From positions 1-41,182 of the forward strand of contig QHTB01000192.1 in the NCBI GenBank assembly GCA_003220615.1: a stretch of DNA of 41,182 bases, written 5' to 3'. A model generated the notes under the pieces. It saw only the letters and a program-made list of their open reading frames with translations, made no database searches and was not told where the DNA came from. Shown here piece after piece: positions 23,515 through 32,196 of this stretch. The first letter of the stretch is position 1; every line of letters begins with the position of its first letter. The stretch comes from Candidatus Rokuibacteriota bacterium (GTDB lineage: Bacteria; Methylomirabilota; Methylomirabilia; Rokubacteriales; CSP1-6). A program made the position numbers and the translations under genes.

Positions 23515-25647
23515 TCAGCGTCCTCCTATCCCGAGCGCCCGGTCGATCGCACCGGGCAAGGCCGGAGGCGTCGCGTTCACGAGCGGCAACTTGACCACAC
23601 AGGTTGTTCCTTCGTTCCGTCGACTGGCGATCGACATCGTTCCCCCGTGCTTCTGAACGATCTCCCGGGCTTCATAGAGGCCGATGCCCCAGCCACCGGG
23701 CTTGGTCGAACGGAACGGAACGAAGAGAGATTCGCGCAAATATTCTTCGGACATTCCTTCCCCGGTGTCGCTCACTTCGGCGACGGCCAGGTCGTTTTCC
23801 GCATAGGTGCGGATGGTGATGGTGCCTTCGCCCCGGATCGCATCCATCGAATTGGCGATCAGGTTCTCGAGCACGCGTTGCAGCGCATCGGCGTCGGCCT
23901 TCACCACGACCGACTCCAGTGATTTCACGAATTGAATGGTGGACGCCTGGCTGCCGATCAGCACCGCCGCGGCCGCCACCGCCTTCAGATCCACGACCTC
24001 GAACTCGACCCCATCGCCGTGCGTGGGCGTCGCCAGCTTCCCGAGCAGGTTCTTCATTCGGGTGACGACCTGCGACACGGTCCGGATCGCGTCGCGCTGG
24101 AACTCGGGGTCGTCGAAGTTCTTGAGCGCGTTGCGGCTCAGGAGCGACAGCGACGACACGCTGTTCTTGATGTCGTGGATGATGAACGACGTCAGCCGGT
24201 GGAACGCTTCGAACTCGCGCGCCTGTCCGACCTTCTCCGAGAGCTGGGCCACGGCCAGGACCCCGGCGGCTTGCTCGCCCACCGTAGCCAGGAACTCCAG
24301 GTCCTCGTAGCCGTACGAATTGCCCGTGCGCTCGGGCCCCAGGAAGAGCAGGCCGGTCAGCGTGTCCCGCCACATCAGCGGGACGAGCAGCGCGAAGTTG
24401 CTGGCGTACCGTCCGATCTCCTCGGATCCGGGGACCGCCTCGGAGCCGACCACGAACGGACGCCGCTCGCGCCGGAAGAGCGCCAGCAGCGGAGCGTCGG
24501 CGTCGATGGTGCTGAGCGGCGCGATCGTCCCGACCGAGGCGGCGCATCGGAAGCGCCCGTCGGCCGCGCCGAGATAGAGGGCGGCGTCGGTCGCGCCGAC
24601 CGCCTCGACGATCGCCTGCGCCACCTGGGGCGCGGACTGCTCCACGGTCAGGAGCGCGCCCAGGCGCGCGGTGAAGCTCTGCCACTGTTCACGATAGTCG
24701 TACTTCGTCCGATAGAAGTGGAGCGCGATGAAGCGCTTCACCCGCCAGCGGAGATCCTCGGACAGCAGCAGGATGGCCAGGATGAGCCCGGACACGAACA
24801 GCAGCAGCGAGCCCCAGAACACGGGCTCGGCCACGGCCACGCGGCGCAGCAGCCAGGCCAGCACGCCGACGGCCAGGAGATAGACCCCCAGGAAGCCGAC
24901 GATGGCTGAGCCGAAGACCACCTGCCGCGAGGGCCGGATCCCGAGGGCCCGGATCCCGCGGCTGGCCGCATAGGCGACGGCGACGTTGCCGACAAACAGC
25001 GTGGCGGCCATGGTCGCGATGTGCAGCCCGGCCATCACGTTGAAGAGCAAGAGACTGGTGAGGATGCAGAAGCGGGCGATGAAGATGCCGCCCAGGCCGA
25101 CCACGAGGTACTTCATCCGCCACCGCTCGACGCCGCGGGACAGACGCAGCGACATCTCGAGCGACCCGAGGAGTCCGACGGTGGCGAGCAGCTGCATGAC
25201 GATCCCGGCCCGCCCGATCACGTCGAAGACCATCGCCTGGAACGCCCCGTCGATTCGGAGCACGCCGATCGTCTGGCGGCGGGCCAGCACGACGATGGAG
25301 GCGAGCGCGAGGATGAACGTCCCGATCAGGATCAGCCGGGACCGTAACGATGGGCGATGGTGGTCGCCGTCAGAGAGGAAACTGACGACGAACACCATCC
25401 ACAGCAGCGGCGTCACCAGCATGGCGAGGCCGAGGAACCAGCTCCAGAAGAGGATGTCCGCCTTCCACAGGCCGTGGGGGGCCAGCATCAGCGCGGCGAT
25501 CGCTTCCGCCGCGAAGGCCAGCATGCCCGCCGAGAAGCAGAGGTGGAAGGGCCGGAGTGGCCGTTGGCGGAGGATGGCCACCGCCAGCGTCGTGCTGCTG
25601 ACGATGGCCAGGACCGCCGACAACGATTCGATCGTGAAGAGGCTCAT
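23515..25647 (-). CDS. prsK: PEP-CTERM-system sensor histidine kinase PrsK
   Basis: This 710-residue protein has about eight N-terminal membrane segments (residues 1-295), a GAF-like sensor region (about 320-470), and a kinase core. The phosphoacceptor is His491 in FIIHDIKNS, preceded by EFEAFHRLTSF, a PrsK hallmark. The ATPase motifs are NLIANSMDAI, DTGEGMS and FRSTKPGGWGIGLYEAREI. It phosphorylates PrsR encoded one base downstream. The ATG at 25647 is preferred over a TTG one codon earlier. The signal it senses, probably in the membrane, is unknown. Confidence 0.93.
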   Translation of the reverse strand: MSLFTIESLSAVLAIVSSTTLAVAILRQRPLRPFHLCFSAGMLAFAAEAIAALMLAPHGLWKADILFWSWFLGLAMLVTPLLWMVFVVSFLSDGDHHRPSLRSRLILIGTFILALASIVVLARRQTIGVLRIDGAFQAMVFDVIGRAGIVMQLLATVGLLGSLEMSLRLSRGVERWRMKYLVVGLGGIFIARFCILTSLLLFNVMAGLHIATMAATLFVGNVAVAYAASRGIRALGIRPSRQVVFGSAIVGFLGVYLLAVGVLAWLLRRVAVAEPVFWGSLLLFVSGLILAILLLSEDLRWRVKRFIALHFYRTKYDYREQWQSFTARLGALLTVEQSAPQVAQAIVEAVGATDAALYLGAADGRFRCAASVGTIAPLSTIDADAPLLALFRRERRPFVVGSEAVPGSEEIGRYASNFALLVPLMWRDTLTGLLFLGPERTGNSYGYEDLEFLATVGEQAAGVLAVAQLSEKVGQAREFEAFHRLTSFIIHDIKNSVSSLSLLSRNALKNFDDPEFQRDAIRTVSQVVTRMKNLLGKLATPTHGDGVEFEVVDLKAVAAAAVLIGSQASTIQFVKSLESVVVKADADALQRVLENLIANSMDAIRGEGTITIRTYAENDLAVAEVSDTGEGMSEEYLRESLFVPFRSTKPGGWGIGLYEAREIVQKHGGTMSIASRRNEGTTCVVKLPLVNATPPALPGAIDRALGIGGR

Positions 25648-25657
25648 CAATTCGCCC

Positions 25658-27829
25658 TTACTTGATCTCCGAAAGGGCCTTGACCGCCTTGTCCTTGTTT
25701 GAATAGTTGTTGCCCGACGCGACCACGCGCTGGAAGTGCTGCTTGGCGAGCTCCGGCTGTCCCATCTTCTGCGCGAGGACGCCCGCGTGGTACTGGATCT
25801 CGGGATTGCCCGGCTGCTTGGCCGCGCTCTCCTTGATCAGGGTCCAGGCCCGCTCGTTGACACCGCGCTGGTGCAGGATCCAGCCGAGCGTGTCGGAGAC
25901 GAACGGATCGTCGGGCGAGCCTTCCTTCGCGATCGTGGCGAGCTGCAGCGCGCGCTCCTTGTCGCCGTTCTGGGCCAGGATCCACGCCAGGTTGTTGGCG
26001 GCCGGCACGAAGCGGGGCTTGGCGGCCAGGATCTGCTCGTAGGACTCCTTGGCCTTGTCACGGTCGCCGCGGTTCAGATGGATCTGCGCGATCATCATGC
26101 GGGAGACCACGTCGTTTCCGTTGACGCCGAGCGCCTGCTCGAAGCGGGCGAGCGCCTTCTGGTCGTCCTGGGCGGCCAGGTACATCTGGCCGAGCGCGAC
26201 GTAAGCCGGAACGAACGTCTGATCGAGCTGGAGCGCCTTCGCGTAGGCCGCCTCGGCCTGCGCGTTCTCCTTGCGGAGCTGGTGCGTGGAGCCGAGCAGG
26301 AACTGGAGGCGCGTCGAATCGCCGGCCACGCTGATCTGCTTGCGGATCCGCTCCAGCGCCAGCCCCGTGTTCCCCTCGCCGATGGCCTGGCCGACCAGCG
26401 CGGTCAGCGGGTCGGTGAACGTCGGCTTCATGCTGAGGGCCCGCTCGAACTCCTTCGCGGCCTCCGCCTTCTGGCCGACCGCCTGCAGCGCGATGCCGGT
26501 CAGATGCACGGGCCGCGGGTCCTTCGACGCGATGGCCTGCATCTTCTTGAACGTCTGCAGCGCGGCCGCCGGCTGCTGCCGGCTGAGCTGCGCGGTGCCG
26601 AGCAGCAGGTACGCCTGCAGGGATTTCGGCTGGGCCGCGATGATCTTCTCCATCGACTCGATCGCGGCCGCCGGGTTGGCGGACTCGAGGTTCATCTGAG
26701 CGAGGAGAAACGCGGCGTCCGTCATCCGGGGCGCCAGCTCCAGCGCCTGGGTCAGCTCGGTCTTGGCCTGCTGGATGTTGCCCGTCTGGTGATAGGCGAT
26801 CGCGAGCCAGTACCGGGCCTGCGCCTGCTTGGAGTCGGCCTTCAACACGCCCTGGAACTCCTGGATTGCCTCGGTCGTCTGCCGCTTGGTCAGATAGATG
26901 CGGCCTCGAATGAGGTGCCCCTCGACGTCCGTCGGCGCCTTCTTGAAGACGTCGGCGAGGATGGCGAGGCTTTCGTCGGTCTTGCCCTCGATGAAGGCGA
27001 GCTCGGACAACCGGCGCCGGGTCGCGAGATAGTCGCCGTCGCTCTCCTTGGACGACTTGAGGACTTCCTTGGCCGCATTGAAGTCGCGGTTGGCGGCGTG
27101 GAAGTCGACCAGGTTGAGCCGCGCGCCGCCGACCACCGGCTCGATGGCCACCGCGGTCTTGAACTCGGCCAGGGCGCTGTCACGGTCGCCCTTGGCGCGA
27201 TAGAGGTTGGCCAGCATGAGGTGCGTCTGCACCGACTTCTCGTCGCGGTTGAGCGCTTCCTTCAGATGCGCCTCGGCCTTGGTGAGATCGCGCGCCTTCA
27301 GCGACAGCTCGGCCAGGCTGATGTGGTACCCGGCGCGCGCCTCGAGGACGGGACGGGCGGCCTCGAAGCCGGCGGCCGCTTCCGCGATCTCGTTCTGGCG
27401 TCGCGCCGCGACGGCCATGACCTGGAGCGCCTCCAGGTGGTTCGGGTCCTTCTCGAGGATCCCGCCCGCGAGCTCGCGGGCCTCGTCCAGCTTGCCGGCC
27501 AGCAGGTAGATGGCGGCCAGCTTCATGGTGACGTTCACGTCGTCGGGGTTGGCCTGACGGGCCTTCAAGAGGAAGGGATACGCGCGCCGGAAGTCACCGA
27601 GGTTGTGGTACGCGAAGCCCATCCGCTCGATCGCTCGCGAGTCACTGGCGTTGAAGCGGAGGACGTTCTGGTACTCGATCAGCGCGTCCTTGTAGCGGCC
27701 CTGCCCGAAGTACTCGTCGCCGCGACTGAGATGTCGCGCGCGCTTTGCGTCCGGAGTCTCGGCGCACGCGCCGAGGAATGCCGAAACCAGGATCGTGAGC
27801 ACCAACACCGAGAGTTTCACTCGCCCCAT
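25658..27829 (-). CDS. prsT: PEP-CTERM-system TPR lipoprotein PrsT
   Basis: This 723-residue protein has a lipoprotein signal with lipobox LGAC (residues 19-22, lipidated Cys22) followed by an almost continuous array of about 18-20 tetratricopeptide repeats (for example EYQNVLRFNASDSRA and later YEQILAAKPRFVPAANNLAW). This layout and the place before prsK fit PrsT, a scaffold of exosortase-linked polysaccharide loci. It probably sits at the outer membrane and holds assembly or export partners. AGGAG lies seven bases before the ATG. It is 15 bases after epsI. Confidence 0.92.
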   Translation of the reverse strand: MGRVKLSVLVLTILVSAFLGACAETPDAKRARHLSRGDEYFGQGRYKDALIEYQNVLRFNASDSRAIERMGFAYHNLGDFRRAYPFLLKARQANPDDVNVTMKLAAIYLLAGKLDEARELAGGILEKDPNHLEALQVMAVAARRQNEIAEAAAGFEAARPVLEARAGYHISLAELSLKARDLTKAEAHLKEALNRDEKSVQTHLMLANLYRAKGDRDSALAEFKTAVAIEPVVGGARLNLVDFHAANRDFNAAKEVLKSSKESDGDYLATRRRLSELAFIEGKTDESLAILADVFKKAPTDVEGHLIRGRIYLTKRQTTEAIQEFQGVLKADSKQAQARYWLAIAYHQTGNIQQAKTELTQALELAPRMTDAAFLLAQMNLESANPAAAIESMEKIIAAQPKSLQAYLLLGTAQLSRQQPAAALQTFKKMQAIASKDPRPVHLTGIALQAVGQKAEAAKEFERALSMKPTFTDPLTALVGQAIGEGNTGLALERIRKQISVAGDSTRLQFLLGSTHQLRKENAQAEAAYAKALQLDQTFVPAYVALGQMYLAAQDDQKALARFEQALGVNGNDVVSRMMIAQIHLNRGDRDKAKESYEQILAAKPRFVPAANNLAWILAQNGDKERALQLATIAKEGSPDDPFVSDTLGWILHQRGVNERAWTLIKESAAKQPGNPEIQYHAGVLAQKMGQPELAKQHFQRVVASGNNYSNKDKAVKALSEIK

Positions 27830-27844
27830 AGTCGTTCTCCTGTC

Positions 27845-28483
27845 TCAATCCGGCAGATAGTCCCCTAACCGTGGATACATGGCCTGCACGAAGGCCACCA
27901 ACCGATCCGACGTCTCCGCCACGCTCGACTCGACCGGGGCCGAGACACGCAGGAGCGCGCCGTCGGTCCGATTCCGAATGATGGCGTTCTTCACCATCGC
28001 CGCCTTCGCGGCGACTTCGCCCGGGACGTCGTCGCCCTGGGCGCGATACCAATAGAGCACCAGCTCGCGCTGATTGGATTTCTGCACGAGGAAGCGGTTC
28101 ACGTGGATCGTGCGTCCGCCCTCGACAGGAATCGGCATGACCGTCGCTTCGAGCGGCTCCCAGCCACTGCCGGGCAGGCAGTTCTTCGGCGAGTGCATCT
28201 GGGCGCCGCGCCGCTGGCTTTCCCAATACCCGAGATAGACCCAGAGGCCGCGACCGGCCCCGTCGACATAGCGCCGCATCACGTAGTCGCTGACCTTCAG
28301 GATGTTCAGGGTCTCGATGTCGAGGCGCGTCGCCTCCTGCCCCGTCCACGCCCCGATCTTGGTCGGGAAGTCGTCGAACGGGCGGCGGAGCGGGGTGGTG
28401 TGCCCTTGCGAGCGCGCGTTCAGGAGCAAGAGCCCGGCGACCAGACAGACGGTCGTGATGGCGAAGCGCACCCAGGACGTCAT
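27845..28483 (-). CDS. epsI: Exosortase-associated protein EpsI
   Basis: This 212-residue protein has one N-terminal membrane segment (about residues 5-22) and a periplasmic domain of the EpsI family: FPTKIGAWTG near residue 39, a HSPKNCLPGSGW motif (residues 97-108, Cys102) and LVLYWYRAQGDD later. EpsI is often fused to exosortase; here it is a separate gene coupled to it by ATGA. Its exact role is not known, but it is required with the polysaccharide system in organisms where it was studied. The frame remains open upstream within the exosortase gene, where it is not coding. Confidence 0.9.
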   Translation of the reverse strand: MTSWVRFAITTVCLVAGLLLLNARSQGHTTPLRRPFDDFPTKIGAWTGQEATRLDIETLNILKVSDYVMRRYVDGAGRGLWVYLGYWESQRRGAQMHSPKNCLPGSGWEPLEATVMPIPVEGGRTIHVNRFLVQKSNQRELVLYWYRAQGDDVPGEVAAKAAMVKNAIIRNRTDGALLRVSAPVESSVAETSDRLVAFVQAMYPRLGDYLPD

Positions 28484-29400
28484 GGCCGGCTCCGCTTCCG
28501 GGCCATTACGAAACGGAGGCCGCGATCGACCACGACCAGGCACATGAAGGCGAACACGAAGATGATCCATCCCGACGCCATGTGGAAGAATCCCTCGGCG
28601 TACTGACGGCCGAACCACTGCCCGATGAGGCCGGTGACGACCACGCGGCCGGCGTTGGCGACGATCGTGATGGGAATCGTCACGATGGCGAAGATCGCCA
28701 TGGTCACCGTGCCCGGCAGGGCCAGGGCGGCCCAGGCCAGGGCCAGGGCCAGCAGCGAGATGAGCGACCGGATGCCGCTGCAGGCCTCGGTGACGCCGAG
28801 CGAGATGTGGCTCAGGTGGATGACGTTCCCGTCGATGAGGACGGGCACGCCCATGTGATCCAGGATCCACGCCGCGTTCTGCGCGGCCAGGCCCTGGAGG
28901 GGAAACGCCACCGCGTAGAAGAGCACCGCCGGCAACGGGATCATGAAGAGCAGGAAGGCCAGCGGGAACATCATCGCGCGGAGCATCGGCCAGCCGGCGT
29001 GGAACCACGTCAGGCCCGCGAGGATGATGATGAGCGACGCGCGGCTGACGAACGCCTCGGCACCGACCTGGCCCAGCACGAGGCTGACGATCCCGATCAG
29101 GATCGGGGCCAGGCCCCACCAGCTCGGGCGAAACTCCGTCGCGAGGATCGACGCGCGCCGCTGGTACACGAGGTATGCGCTGAAGAGCGGCACGAGGAAG
29201 CCGTGCGAGTAATTGGGATCGTCCCACCAATCGTAAACGAGGTCGGGCAGGACGTTCGCGTAGAGCAGGCCGAGCAGCGTCGCGAACGCGGCGACGACGA
29301 AGGCCGTCGAAGCCATCGCCGCGCGGCTCGCGAAACCAAAAGGTGTCGAGGTGGATTCAATAATGTTCATATCAATCACGCGGCCCGAACTATCATTCAT
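28480..29400 (-). CDS. Exosortase (membrane transpeptidase-like sorting enzyme)
   Basis: This 306-residue protein has about eight membrane segments and the three catalytic elements of exosortases: Cys207 in EACSGIRS, Arg252 in NAGRVV and His273 in FFHMASGW. NYSHGFLVP near residue 63 is the usual N-terminal signature. It should cleave a C-terminal sorting signal and help anchor proteins to the envelope. The region after the Cys resembles generic exosortases more than XrtA, and EpsI is a separate gene. The ATG at 29400 gives the longest form, but with the sigma-54 site at 29414-29427 the transcript would start near 29402, so the ATG at 29370 (residue 11) may be the real start. Neither has a good ribosome binding site. 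Confidence 0.93.
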   Translation of the reverse strand: MNDSSGRVIDMNIIESTSTPFGFASRAAMASTAFVVAAFATLLGLLYANVLPDLVYDWWDDPNYSHGFLVPLFSAYLVYQRRASILATEFRPSWWGLAPILIGIVSLVLGQVGAEAFVSRASLIIILAGLTWFHAGWPMLRAMMFPLAFLLFMIPLPAVLFYAVAFPLQGLAAQNAAWILDHMGVPVLIDGNVIHLSHISLGVTEACSGIRSLISLLALALAWAALALPGTVTMAIFAIVTIPITIVANAGRVVVTGLIGQWFGRQYAEGFFHMASGWIIFVFAFMCLVVVDRGLRFVMARKRSRP

Positions 29401-29413
29401 ATTCGAAGACGGA

Positions 29414-29427
29414 GCAATATACCGACC
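29414..29427 (-). promoter_or_regulatory. Candidate sigma-54 (-24/-12) promoter of the exosortase-prs operon
   Basis: On the minus strand GGTCGGTATATTGC (29427-29414) has GG and GC separated by exactly ten bases, with TTGCT at the -12 side as in the consensus TGGCACG-N4-TTGC(A/T). The CACG part is poor. It lies in the only AT-rich patch of the region, in the 142-base gap before the exosortase gene, whose operon encodes a sigma-54 activator. An ACTGCAGT palindrome sits upstream at 29447-29454. Confidence 0.5.
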
Positions 29428-29491
29428 GTTCTAGTCTCGTATATCCACTGCAGTATGAACATTGGATCGATGCGCGAGCGCGCGTCGACGA

Positions 29492-29506
29492 CGTCGCGGC
29501 GCGACG
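29492..29506 (-). terminator. Small hairpin after the SGNH hydrolase gene
   Basis: CGTCGC (29492-29497), loop GGC and GCGACG (29501-29506) form a perfect 6-base-pair hairpin 36 bases after the stop of the hydrolase gene. It lacks a U-run, so it is at best a weak or factor-dependent terminator separating the polysaccharide genes from the exosortase operon. Confidence 0.25.
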
Positions 29507-29542
29507 CAGGTGACGACGAAGACGAGTGATCGGTCGCATCGT

Positions 29543-30676
29543 CTACCCGATGATCGCGGCGGCGACGGCCTGCGCGACCGCCAGGGCGCCGGCCGGCGTG
29601 AAGTGACAGAAGTCGTAATAGTTCTTGAGCGTGCACTCGACGAGCGGCATCAGATCGAGCTGCTCGACGCCGACCGCGTCGGCCACGCGGGCCGCGCGCT
29701 TGTCGATGAGCGCCATCATGCCGGCGACGATCTCGGCCGCGTAGTAGGTCTTGACGGTCTCCTTGTGGGCCTTCCCGACGGCGCCGTGCCACAGGTGGCG
29801 GAGCTGCTCGTCGGTGTACGGGCCGTCGAACCACGGCTGGCGCGCCACCACGACGCGATCCGCGTACCCTCGCGCGTACTCCAGGGCCTGGCGCAGGTTC
29901 TTCTCGAAATGATCGAGCAGCGTGCTCGGGTCGGGGACCGAAGTCCTGACATCCGGCGCCGCCGCCCGCATCGCACGGGCGCGGCCGATCCACCGGGCCG
30001 AGCGTGTCTCGACTCGTACGCGCCTCAACACCCGCCGGCGCCAGGCTCGCCAGAGCTCGGCCAGGGCCAGCGTGCGCGGCCTCCAGCCGAACACCTTCTC
30101 GGGATGACAGCCGAACACGTCGGCGGTCCGGGCCGGCCGTTCCATCGTCGGCGGCGCGCCGGCCTCGAGCCACTGCACGACGTCACCGACGCCGGTCAGG
30201 ACGACGACGGCGTCGAGGTGGCCGTAGCGGGGCAGGATGCGCTGGAAGATCGTGACCAGCTCCGCCGAACCCACGCCTGACTTGCCGATGTTCCCCACGT
30301 GCACCCGGCGCGCTTTGAGCGATCGCAGGACGTCCGGGCAATTGAGCAGGCGCTGCGCGACGGCCGGCCAGTTGGTCGGCTGATCGAGCAGGTAGCCCTC
30401 GACCGCGCTGCCACCGGCCACCAGGATGCGGTACACGCCGCGCTTCGAGCGCGGGGCTTCGTCGCCCCGCTCCCCGTCGGAGTTCACCTCGAAGCGAACC
30501 ACCCGCTCGAGCTCGGGGAAGATCTCGGGGTCGGGGTGCAACCGCATGCGCACGCCGGGAGACCACACGTAGTACGCGCGGCGACCGAGGGCCCAGCGGG
30601 CCACGAATTCGGCCACGAGGAGAAGCCCCAGGAAGCCTGCCGCGACTTCGAGGACGCTCGTGAGGGCAGTCATCAT
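29543..30676 (-). CDS. SGNH/GDSL-type hydrolase-like membrane-anchored protein
   Basis: This 377-residue protein has one N-terminal membrane segment (about residues 8-28) and an SGNH-like domain: block I is ILVAGGSAVEGY with Ser90 (GGS in place of GDS), block II probably VGNIGKSGVG with Gly128, and block V is DFCHFT with Asp355 and His358. Related proteins in polysaccharide loci add or remove acyl groups in the periplasm. It starts with ATGATG overlapping the flippase stop. It is the last gene before the exosortase operon. Substrate and direction of reaction (esterase or acyltransferase) cannot be told. Confidence 0.78.
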   Translation of the reverse strand: MMTALTSVLEVAAGFLGLLLVAEFVARWALGRRAYYVWSPGVRMRLHPDPEIFPELERVVRFEVNSDGERGDEAPRSKRGVYRILVAGGSAVEGYLLDQPTNWPAVAQRLLNCPDVLRSLKARRVHVGNIGKSGVGSAELVTIFQRILPRYGHLDAVVVLTGVGDVVQWLEAGAPPTMERPARTADVFGCHPEKVFGWRPRTLALAELWRAWRRRVLRRVRVETRSARWIGRARAMRAAAPDVRTSVPDPSTLLDHFEKNLRQALEYARGYADRVVVARQPWFDGPYTDEQLRHLWHGAVGKAHKETVKTYYAAEIVAGMMALIDKRAARVADAVGVEQLDLMPLVECTLKNYYDFCHFTPAGALAVAQAVAAAIIG

Positions 30677-32196
30677 CGGCTCCGGACGACCAGGCGGGCC
30701 ACTTCGCCGCGCAGGTCGAGATAGGGATCGTTCCGGTACACGAAGAAGACTGAGAGCACCGCGAACAGGAAGCAGACGCTCACGCCGGCGGTCACCAGTC
30801 CGCCCAGGCTGTGCACCGCGAGCCCGAGCTTGAACCACAGCAGCGCGATCAGGACGGGCAGCCCCGCGAGCACGGTGCGCGGCACGACGTAGCGGAGGTA
30901 CTCGAACAGGCCGATGCCGAGCTCCCGACAGGCCACGATCAGCACGACCGCCGCGAAGAGGACGTTGGGAATGGCGGTCCCCAGCGCGACACCGGCCAGC
31001 CCGAGCGGCCCAGCCAGGACGAGACTGAGGACGAGGTTGAGCACGCCGGCGCCCAGGAACGTGAGCGACGGCAGCACGGGCTTTCCCAGCCCCATCAGCA
31101 CGGGCAGGGCGACGCCGCGCACGGGCAGGAAGATCAGGCTCGAGATCATGAGGATCTGGAGCACGGCGCCGGCGGGGCCCTCGAACGAGGCGTCGATCCA
31201 CCAGCCGATGAAGCGCGGGCCGAGCACGATGAGGAACAGGCCCACGATCATGGTCAGGCAGAACGCGATCTTCGACCAGCGCAGGAAGATCGCCCGCAGC
31301 TCGCCCAGGCGTCCCTGGGTCTTGAGCCGGGTCGTCGTCGGCATCACGACGGCCGCGATGGCCACGATGAATTCCAGCGCATAGAGGACGAAGTTGTTGG
31401 CCACCGAGTAGTAGGGGATCTGGCTCACCCCGAGCGTCGCGCCGATCACGAGCGGGTCGGTCTGGAGCGCCAGCCGTCCGGCGGCGTTCAGCACGAGGAC
31501 GTAGATGCTGAAGGAAAAGATCTTGCGGACCACGTCCCACTGGAAGCTCGACAGCCCGATGCGCACCCCCGGATAGCGGCGGTGCACGAGCAGCAGGCAG
31601 ACCGTGAAGTCGATCGCCGGCCCGATGATCTGGACCGCGGCCAGGACGACGAACGACGGCGTGAGCACGAGCAGCCCGATGGTCAGCCCGAAGCGCACGA
31701 GGACGATGCCGATCACGAACGCGTTCCTGATCACGAAGTCGTGGTGGGCGGCCATGACGGCTTCCGGGAGCATCGCCACGAATCCGCTGGCCACCGCCAG
31801 CGCGGCCAGCCCGAAGCTCACGCGCGCTTCCAGCCGCAGACCGGCCGGAATCGCGTAGGTCGTGTCGAAGAACACGAACAGCAGACCGCTCAGGACCAGG
31901 GCCATGACGCCCATCGCGATGTAGAGGCCGGTGCAGCTCGCCACCGCCTCGTTCAGGCGCGGCCGGTCGTCACCCGCCACGTACTCCGAGAAGTAGCGGA
32001 CGGACGCCATCGGCACGCCGAGGACGAGCAGACCGAGATACCCGGTCATCGACGTGATCAGCGCCCACGTCCCGTAGGCTTCCGTCCCCAGCCGGTGGAT
32101 GATGAACGGCGTGAGGATGAAGGTCATGACGATGGTCACGATCGTCACGCCCCAGTTGCTGCCGATGCTCTTGACCAGTGACCGCTCGCCCGCCAT
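30673..32196 (-). CDS. Wzx-type polysaccharide flippase (MOP superfamily)
   Basis: This 507-residue protein has 12-14 hydrophobic segments. The N-terminal SIGSNWGVTIVTIVMTFILTP and FIIHRLGTEAYGTWALI match oligosaccharide flippases that move lipid-linked sugar repeats across the inner membrane. QTDPLVIGATLGVSQIPYYSVA near residue 260 is typical of the second half. The start is the ATG at 32196 that shares its A with the methyltransferase stop (TGATG) and has GGAGGG before it. A Wzx flippase in the locus suggests a Wzy-type polysaccharide assembly route, though no Wzy polymerase is visible in the window. Confidence 0.9.
   Translation of the reverse strand: MAGERSLVKSIGSNWGVTIVTIVMTFILTPFIIHRLGTEAYGTWALITSMTGYLGLLVLGVPMASVRYFSEYVAGDDRPRLNEAVASCTGLYIAMGVMALVLSGLLFVFFDTTYAIPAGLRLEARVSFGLAALAVASGFVAMLPEAVMAAHHDFVIRNAFVIGIVLVRFGLTIGLLVLTPSFVVLAAVQIIGPAIDFTVCLLLVHRRYPGVRIGLSSFQWDVVRKIFSFSIYVLVLNAAGRLALQTDPLVIGATLGVSQIPYYSVANNFVLYALEFIVAIAAVVMPTTTRLKTQGRLGELRAIFLRWSKIAFCLTMIVGLFLIVLGPRFIGWWIDASFEGPAGAVLQILMISSLIFLPVRGVALPVLMGLGKPVLPSLTFLGAGVLNLVLSLVLAGPLGLAGVALGTAIPNVLFAAVVLIVACRELGIGLFEYLRYVVPRTVLAGLPVLIALLWFKLGLAVHSLGGLVTAGVSVCFLFAVLSVFFVYRNDPYLDLRGEVARLVVRSR

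Noticed and set aside
24689..25123. Open frames of 85-144 codons within prsK in other frames.
   Set aside because: They lie wholly inside a gene with clear kinase motifs and show no ribosome binding site or motif of their own.
28718..28750. A short run of GCCAGG-like repeats in the exosortase gene.
   Set aside because: It encodes an Ala/Leu-rich membrane helix (LALALAWAALAL), so the repetition follows from codon use and is not a DNA repeat element.
30811..32181. A 456-codon plus-strand frame opposite the flippase gene.
   Set aside because: The protein is dominated by Glu, His, Gln and Arg with no domain, the usual complement of a hydrophobic membrane protein gene.
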